This document shows, piece after piece, positions 59,284-64,000 of a stretch of 64,000 nt of DNA. The notes under the pieces are model-generated. The model had not been told where the DNA came from, searched no databases, and saw only the letters and a list, made by a program, of their open reading frames with translations. Every line of letters begins with the position of its first letter. Position 1 is the first letter of the stretch. The position numbers and the translations under genes are program-made. Origin of the DNA: CBDATA01 sp965202845 (lineage in GTDB: Bacteria; Acidobacteriota; Vicinamibacteria; Marinacidobacterales; Marinacidobacteraceae); assembly GCA_965202845.1 (NCBI GenBank), contig OZ241856.1, forward strand, positions 2,232,001-2,296,000, in the 5' to 3' direction.

Positions 59284-59861
59284 CTGGCGGCCTCTTCCGA
59301 GAGGCGCCCCACCACCTCGAAGGTGCGGGAGGCGGAGGCGAGAGCGGCTTCGGCGTCCGGGAGGCTCACGCCGGCTTCGTCGATCCGCTGGCGGCAGGCC
59401 TTCCAGTTGGCGCGTTGCCGGTCGCCGTAGGGGTCGAAGTAGCGGAGGGCGTGAGCGATCTCCGGCTGGCGATCCGCCACCGCGCGACGGATGAAGCGGT
59501 TGCCGTTCATGGAGCCCTCGATCACGTAGAAGGCGCCCAGGGCTTCGGCGTCCGAAGCGTCCCGGAGGAACCCGTCAAGGGCTGACGACGGCGGAATCGG
59601 CGCGTGGCCGTTCCCGAGTCCCTCGAGATCGGCGTCGAGGCGCTCCAGGTGCCCCGCCATCGCCTCCCGGAACCCGGCGAAGCGGGCGCCGTCCAGCGCG
59701 GCGTGGATCGTGCGGATCAGATGACGCATCTGCGCCTGGAACCGGAAGAGACGCTCCGGACCCACCCGGCCCTCCACCAGGTCGCGCTGGAAGCGATGCC
59801 CCTCGGCGTCCCGGTGCGCCTGCGCGGTGGCCGCCTTGAGGCGGTCGGCGAGGCCCGGCAT
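59280..59861 (-). CDS. Heme oxygenase-like protein (biliverdin-producing type)
   Basis: 193 aa, all-helical. ATAQAHRDAEGHRF gives the proximal heme His (near residue 16) and LGAFYVIEGSMNGNRFI corresponds to the distal-helix signature (G-x-x-Y-V-x-E-G-S). Heme oxygenases open heme to biliverdin, iron and CO; no phytochrome gene is adjacent here, so iron acquisition is a plausible role, in line with the ferritin-like/VIT1 gene upstream. Its stop overlaps the cutA start. Confidence 0.85.
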   Translation of the reverse strand: MPGLADRLKAATAQAHRDAEGHRFQRDLVEGRVGPERLFRFQAQMRHLIRTIHAALDGARFAGFREAMAGHLERLDADLEGLGNGHAPIPPSSALDGFLRDASDAEALGAFYVIEGSMNGNRFIRRAVADRQPEIAHALRYFDPYGDRQRANWKACRQRIDEAGVSLPDAEAALASASRTFEVVGRLSEEAAS

Positions 59862-59867
59862 CGTCGG

Positions 59868-60020
59868 TCAGGAAAGGCGCATGACCGACCAGGCGCCGGC
59901 GGCGAAGATGCCGAGCCAGACCAGCCCCTTGATCAGGAAGAAGAGGAAGGCGCCGACCGCGATCCAGCGGCCCGCTCCGGTCCGCCCGCCACGACCAAAT
60001 GAAGGCAACTTGAAACGCAT
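59868..60020 (-). CDS. Small single-pass membrane protein (50 aa)
   Basis: MRFKLPSFGRGGRTGAGRW is a basic N-terminal stretch followed by one or two hydrophobic helices (IAVGAFLFFLIKGLVWLGIF, AAGAWSVMRLS). It lies 13 nt after the serine hydrolase stop and 6 nt before the heme oxygenase. The tight spacing in the operon supports it as real. Family not recognised. Confidence 0.65.
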   Translation of the reverse strand: MRFKLPSFGRGGRTGAGRWIAVGAFLFFLIKGLVWLGIFAAGAWSVMRLS

Positions 60021-60033
60021 TTTCAGAATGGTA

Positions 60034-61542
60034 TCACGGCGCGCGGACGAATGCGGTCGTTCCGAAGATCAGCCGGTCCGGGGTTCCGGTGACGCCCAGA
60101 CGGAAAAGCACCGGCGCGAACCCGCGCCACCGCTTCTCCCAGTCCACCCGGAAAGTCTCGTGATGCCAGTGGGTCAGCGGGCCGCGAAGCCCCGGGCCGT
60201 AGTCGAAGAAGAGCGCGCCGTCGGATTCGGAGACCCGGATCGCGCCGCCGACCGGGTCCCGGTAGACCCCCGCGTAGGCGGCTGGCGGCAGGCCGGGGCT
60301 GGTGCCCGGGATGCGGGCGGCCTCGAACGCCGCCAGCGCCTCGCGCTGGGTCTCGGCGAGGGCCTCGTAGATTCTCCGCAGGTCGGCGCTCCAGTCGGGT
60401 CCGTCCTCCCGGCCCAGGAGACGGTCGAAGGCGTGGAGCATCAGGGCGTGGCGCGCCTCCACGTGGTCCCGGTTTGCGAGAACCAGGACGCCGATGCCGC
60501 GGCTCCGGATCAGCCCGGCGATCGCCGCCATCCCGTCGATGCTGCCGGTGTGGAAGTCCACCGCCTCGCCGGCGTAGTCCTGCTGGAACCAGCCGAGTCC
60601 GTAGGTGACCCATTTGGGGTTGGTGAGCTGCTGGCTCGGATAGAACCCCGCCCGGTCCACCAGCGCCTGCGGACGGAACATCTCCTCCACCACCGCCTCG
60701 CCGAGGATGCGGGTTCCGTCGGGCGCGACCCCGTTCGCCAGCAGCATCCGCAGCCAGCGGGACATCTCGCGGACCGAACTCCAGACCGAACCGGCGGCGC
60801 CCACGTGATCCACCGAGGCGTTCTCGATGATCACCGTTTCGCCGTCCACGATGTGGTGCGGGGTCGCCACGTTGTCGCGCCAGGCGGTGAGGGAAAGGAG
60901 CGGCGTCGAACGCTCCATGCCCAGCGGGCGGAAGATGCGGGACGCCACGAAGTCCGCCCAGGGCATCCCGGAAACCCGCGCCACCACCTCGCCGGCAGCG
61001 GCGTACATCACGTTCTGGTAGACGAACCCGGAGCGCATCGAGTACGCCGGCGCGACCGCCGGGAGCCGGGCGAGCATCTCGTTGATGTCGGTCGCCTGGC
61101 CGTACCAGAAGAGGTCGGTGTTCGGGAGGCCGCCGCGGTGGGTGAGCAGGTCGCGCACCGTCATCTCTTCGGTGAGGTAGCGGTCCGCCAGCCGGAATTC
61201 GGGGATGTGCCGGCGGACCGGGTCGTCCCAGTCCAGCTTGCCCTCCTCCGCCAGGATACCGAGCGCCGCCGCGGTCATCGCCTTGGTGGTGGAGCCGATG
61301 GCGAAGAGGGTGTCGGCGTCCACCGGTTCGCCGCCGCCGAGTGCAAGCTCGCCGTAGCCGCGGGCGAACAGCAGGTCCGGGCCGGAAACCACCGCGACCG
61401 CGAGACCGGTGGCGTTCCAGTCGGCGACGGCGCGCTCGGTCCACCGGTGGAACGCCTCCGGGTCGAAGGTCGTCTGCCCGAAAGCAGGCAACGACGGGAC
61501 GAGCAGCGCGACGGCCAGAAGCAGCCGGATGCGGTTCATCAT
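60034..61542 (-). CDS. Secreted serine hydrolase of the beta-lactamase/AmpC-esterase family
   Basis: 502 aa with signal peptide (MMNRIRLLLAVALLVPSLPA). FAIGSTTKAMTAAAL gives the SxxK nucleophile, GFVYQNVMYAAAGEVV the Y-x-N motif and VDFHTGSIDGM the HTG third motif. The C-terminal 120 residues are a separate beta domain typical of this family (DUF3471-like, YAGVYRDPVGG). Esterase, D-peptidase or lactamase activities are all possible. The start region ATGATGA overlaps the stop of the lipoprotein upstream. Confidence 0.92.
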   Translation of the reverse strand: MMNRIRLLLAVALLVPSLPAFGQTTFDPEAFHRWTERAVADWNATGLAVAVVSGPDLLFARGYGELALGGGEPVDADTLFAIGSTTKAMTAAALGILAEEGKLDWDDPVRRHIPEFRLADRYLTEEMTVRDLLTHRGGLPNTDLFWYGQATDINEMLARLPAVAPAYSMRSGFVYQNVMYAAAGEVVARVSGMPWADFVASRIFRPLGMERSTPLLSLTAWRDNVATPHHIVDGETVIIENASVDHVGAAGSVWSSVREMSRWLRMLLANGVAPDGTRILGEAVVEEMFRPQALVDRAGFYPSQQLTNPKWVTYGLGWFQQDYAGEAVDFHTGSIDGMAAIAGLIRSRGIGVLVLANRDHVEARHALMLHAFDRLLGREDGPDWSADLRRIYEALAETQREALAAFEAARIPGTSPGLPPAAYAGVYRDPVGGAIRVSESDGALFFDYGPGLRGPLTHWHHETFRVDWEKRWRGFAPVLFRLGVTGTPDRLIFGTTAFVRAP

Positions 61543-62333
61543 GGCGGGCAACCCTCCTCGCCGGGCAGCAGTTGGCGGGCGATCAGCTGGATGGGGCGCC
61601 CCTCGAAGACCCAGCGGGCCGCGAGATCGACGCCCGCGAAGATGTCGAGGAGTTGGGCGGCGGCGTCCCCCTCGTAGAGCCGGCAGTCGAATCCGGGGGA
61701 GATCGGCGGGGGCGGCGGGTCCGGCAGCGGCCACGGCCAGTCGGTGGCGTATTCCGGGTCGCGATGACCGGCTTCCGGCCCCACGTAGACGAGCGCGCGG
61801 GGCGGGCCGGGGTCCGCCGGGGTTCCGGCGGCGGCCGCCGCCTCCAGGCCGCGCACCACCTCATGCAGCCCGCGCACCCGGGGGTCGGTGTGCGTCCCGA
61901 CGCCGAACCCCACCACCGTCATCTCGTGCGCGCCCTCGCGGTCGGTGAAGCGGAAGGTCGTCCCGCCGACGTCGGCGAGGCCCGAAGGCTCCTGGATCAC
62001 CACGTCTTCGGCGTCGGGCAGCGCGGAGCGGCCCACCGAAGCCAGGATCGGATCGAACGCCGCCCGACCGACCCGCAACCAGGAGACCGGCGGCAGCATC
62101 GCCCCTGGAAACCCGCTTCGCTCGCCGCCGACGATCAGGCGGCCGCCGACCGAGGCGGCGAAACGGGGAGGCTGGTTGAGGGAGTACTCGATGGGAACGA
62201 ATCCGGGGTGTTCCAGGACTTCGAGGAAGAACGCCTCCGGCGCCAGGGGCAGCTGGAGTTCGTCCGGGGGGATGGGCGTGGACGGACCGGAACCACAACT
62301 GAAGAGCGCGACGACCAGGAGGAGGCGCCGCAT
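61539..62333 (-). CDS. Lipoprotein of unknown function (264 aa)
   Basis: MRRLLLVVALFSCGSGP is a lipoprotein signal peptide with lipobox LFSC. The mature protein has a Pro-rich segment (WPWPLPDPPPPPIS) and two Cys near the C-terminus, with no recognised domain. It is tightly packed in the operon: it starts 2 nt after the VIT1-like stop and overlaps the serine hydrolase start. Confidence 0.75.
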   Translation of the reverse strand: MRRLLLVVALFSCGSGPSTPIPPDELQLPLAPEAFFLEVLEHPGFVPIEYSLNQPPRFAASVGGRLIVGGERSGFPGAMLPPVSWLRVGRAAFDPILASVGRSALPDAEDVVIQEPSGLADVGGTTFRFTDREGAHEMTVVGFGVGTHTDPRVRGLHEVVRGLEAAAAAGTPADPGPPRALVYVGPEAGHRDPEYATDWPWPLPDPPPPPISPGFDCRLYEGDAAAQLLDIFAGVDLAARWVFEGRPIQLIARQLLPGEEGCPP

Positions 62334-62335
62334 GC

Positions 62336-63412
62336 TCAGAGGCCGGCCAGGCCCCGTCCCAGGGCGAACAGCGCCGCGGTCCAGAACGCGCCGATTCCGG
62401 CGAGCCGGAGGCCGCACCAGAGCGCGTTCCTGCCGGTGAACAGGCTGGTCGCCGCGCCCGACCCGAAAAGCGCCAGCAGCGCCAGCCCCGCCGACCCGAA
62501 GAGCGCGGTGGATTCCGGGAGGACCAGGAACGGCAGCAGCGGCGTCACCGCTCCCGCCGCGAAGCTCAGGAAGGAGGCGGCGCCCGACGCCCAGGGGGAC
62601 CCCAGGTCGTCCGGGTTGAGGCCGAGCTCCTCCCGGGTGAGGACGTCCAGCGCCCGCGCCGGCTCGCTGATGAGCTGCTTGCCGAGCTCCAAAGCCGGGC
62701 CGCGGGCGAGGCCGCGCGCCTCGAAGATGAGCGCCAGCTCCTCCGCCTCGTCGTCGGGGTAGAGCCGCAGCTCCTCCTCCTCCAGCGCGATCTGCCGCTC
62801 GTAGAGCTCGACCCGGGAGCGCGCCGCGAGGAATTCGCCCGCCGCCATCGAGAGCGCCCCGGCGAACAGCCCGCCCACCCCGACCAGCAGCGCGAGGCGC
62901 GGGTCGCCGGTGAGGCCGGCCACGAAGAGCGCCAGCGCGGTGTTGGAGATCAGGCCGTCGTTCATCCCGAAGATGGCGGCGTGGAGCGCGACCACGCCCC
63001 GGGTGTAGAAGTGCCGCTGCTCCTCGCCCTGGAGGTGGCGGTCGATCCCCTCGGCGCCGGCGCCCGCCTCGCGCGCTTGCAGGACTTCCAGGGTGGAGGG
63101 CGCCGCCCGGTACACCGAGAGTCCGCGCACCTTCAGCGCGGCGAGCGCGGGGAGCAGCGACCGGGGGCCGAGCCGGCGCACCAGCAGGGCGACCAGCTTG
63201 ACCCGGAAGTCGGGACGCCAGGGGCCGGGCGCCTGCCCTCCGGCGTCCTCGATCGCCTTCACCCAGGAGCGGCTCTGCTCCATCGCGTCGTCGGCGAGCG
63301 CGACGAACAGCTGCTTGCGCTCGGCGGTTTCGACTTCGGCCAGCACCCGGTAGAGCCACGCGGCGCGCACTTCGCTCATCCAGCTCTCGCGGAGGCTGGC
63401 GGGAGCAGTCAT
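62336..63412 (-). CDS. VIT1/CCC1-family metal transporter with ferritin-like N-terminal domain
   Basis: 358 aa. Residues 1-130 form a helical rubrerythrin/ferritin-like domain (YRVLAEVETAERKQLF, GIDRHLQGEEQRHF with Glu/His ligands). Residues 140-355 are VIT1: AAIFGMNDGLISNTALALFV, LSMAAGEFLAARSRVELYER, LGSPWASGAASFLSFAAGAV and LPFLVLP. Such fusions (MbfA/Erv-like) export or store iron or manganese. Co-operonic with a heme oxygenase, which supports an iron role. Confidence 0.92.
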   Translation of the reverse strand: MTAPASLRESWMSEVRAAWLYRVLAEVETAERKQLFVALADDAMEQSRSWVKAIEDAGGQAPGPWRPDFRVKLVALLVRRLGPRSLLPALAALKVRGLSVYRAAPSTLEVLQAREAGAGAEGIDRHLQGEEQRHFYTRGVVALHAAIFGMNDGLISNTALALFVAGLTGDPRLALLVGVGGLFAGALSMAAGEFLAARSRVELYERQIALEEEELRLYPDDEAEELALIFEARGLARGPALELGKQLISEPARALDVLTREELGLNPDDLGSPWASGAASFLSFAAGAVTPLLPFLVLPESTALFGSAGLALLALFGSGAATSLFTGRNALWCGLRLAGIGAFWTAALFALGRGLAGL

Positions 63413-64000
63413 TGGTACAGGGTAAGCCGGGCGAGCCGGCGTTCGATCTCCGCCTCCATCTCCCGGAACGCGGCGCCGGAGAATCCGCCGAATTCCGCCT
63501 CCAGCCGCGCCTGGCTGAGACCTTCGGGAAGGCCGGCGACGTCCGGCACCAGATCGGCGTCCACGATCCCGGCGGCGATGCGCGCCTGCATCCGGCGGGC
63601 GGCGTCGGGGTTCCGGGTGGCGTTCCTGCCGAAGCGGGCGCCGGCGCTGTCCATCATCAGATCGGAGAACGAAAAGCCGCTGCCGCTCGCCGCGTCGAGC
63701 CGCTCCTTGAACGCCCCCGCCTGCTCGGTCATCCCCGCCGGCCCGATCTGGGTCAGCCCGGCGCTCACCAGGAAGTGCCGCGCCCAGTCGCTGCGCCGGA
63801 ACACCACGACGTCGAGCTCCCGGCCCAGCGCGCCCGCGTCCTCGGCGACGTCCGGGAAGCCGGCGAGGGTCAGAAGCGAGGGATGCCCCGCCGAGCCGCC
63901 GAGAGCGAGCAGCGCCACCCGGTTCTCCTCCACCGGGTCGGCGGATGCGCCTTCCTCCCGGGACAGCTCGAAGGCGGCGGTGATGGCGCCCGCCAGCCGG
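63409..64000 (-). CDS. Uncharacterised protein, 5' end beyond window
   Basis: The frame is open from the right edge to the stop at 63409 (about 197 codons). Recognisable stretches are NRVALLALGGSAGHPSLLTL, FSDLMMDSAGARFGRNA and IERRLARLTLYQ. It may belong to an unassigned lipoprotein or secreted family, but no start or signal peptide can be seen. The stop overlaps the VIT1-like ATG (ATGA). Confidence 0.7.
   Translation of the reverse strand, partial: RLAGAITAAFELSREEGASADPVEENRVALLALGGSAGHPSLLTLAGFPDVAEDAGALGRELDVVVFRRSDWARHFLVSAGLTQIGPAGMTEQAGAFKERLDAASGSGFSFSDLMMDSAGARFGRNATRNPDAARRMQARIAAGIVDADLVPDVAGLPEGLSQARLEAEFGGFSGAAFREMEAEIERRLARLTLYQ

Overview
The window is high-GC bacterial chromosome whose backbone is chaperone, glycolysis, secreted-peptidase and transport genes. 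It is interrupted by a dense island of insertion sequences and AT-richer foreign DNA. The large set of exported peptidases (M28, M14, S9, BNR-repeat protein), a TonB/B12 uptake operon and DUF507 genes would fit a Gemmatimonadota-like or related Gram-negative, but no 16S or other phylogenetic marker is present, so this is only an inference. TGA is a normal stop here, except for one in-frame TGA that looks like selenocysteine.

Layout. 1-986: the 5' part of an exported amidohydrolase (minus). 1018-3551: a tandem array of small two-cistron modules. In each, a proline-rich leader peptide ends in an ATGA overlap with a short coiled-coil/one-TM protein of DUF1640/CCDC90 type. There are four full units, one duplicated leader and one diverged fifth gene. 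3563-10381: a HindIII-like restriction-modification pair in AT-richer DNA, destroyed by an ISL3 copy inside the methyltransferase and an IS1634-type element plus a frameshift inside the endonuclease; a further ISL3 sits just upstream. 10484-26447: mostly intact backbone, namely a BASS transporter, class V aminotransferase, M20 hydrolase, SDR, AAA ATPase, M28 peptidase, carbamoylase, TVP38 protein, mmsA, a previously unmarked SelW-like selenoprotein with a SECIS-like hairpin, tRNA-Asp, two DUF507 genes, hsp20, gap and a DPP-IV-type peptidase. 26496-29059: a small HExxH protein split by an IS1380 element. 29078-34936: a cobalamin-riboswitch operon (btuB-like receptor, PduO-type adenosyltransferase, M14 peptidase).

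34977-45237: the IS island. An IS5-family element carries two nested ISL3 copies and sits at the stop codon of a large surface lipoprotein gene. That gene is itself split by a fifth ISL3 copy, then by a second IS1634-type element flanked by 898-bp direct repeats. The lipoprotein begins with a 31-C homopolymer in its signal-peptide coding region, which places it out of frame in this sequence. 45290-48189: a coiled-coil membrane protein, pgk-tpiA-secG with overlapping genes, and tRNA-Leu. 48117-54154: a SAM methyltransferase, HDAC-family deacetylase, BNR-repeat protein, and an AbiEii-like nucleotidyltransferase with a small overlapping partner. 54164-64000: one tightly packed minus-strand operon (partial gene, VIT1/ferritin-like, lipoprotein, serine hydrolase, small membrane protein, heme oxygenase, cutA) ending in an intact 1601-residue Type ISP restriction-modification enzyme.

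Direct repeats at IS ends give exact element boundaries. Removing the elements in silico restores in-frame genes for the methyltransferase, IS5 transposase, HExxH protein and lipoprotein, so those disruptions are directly visible. Several genes and transposases have a -10-like hexamer only 5-10 nt before ATG, suggesting common leaderless transcription.
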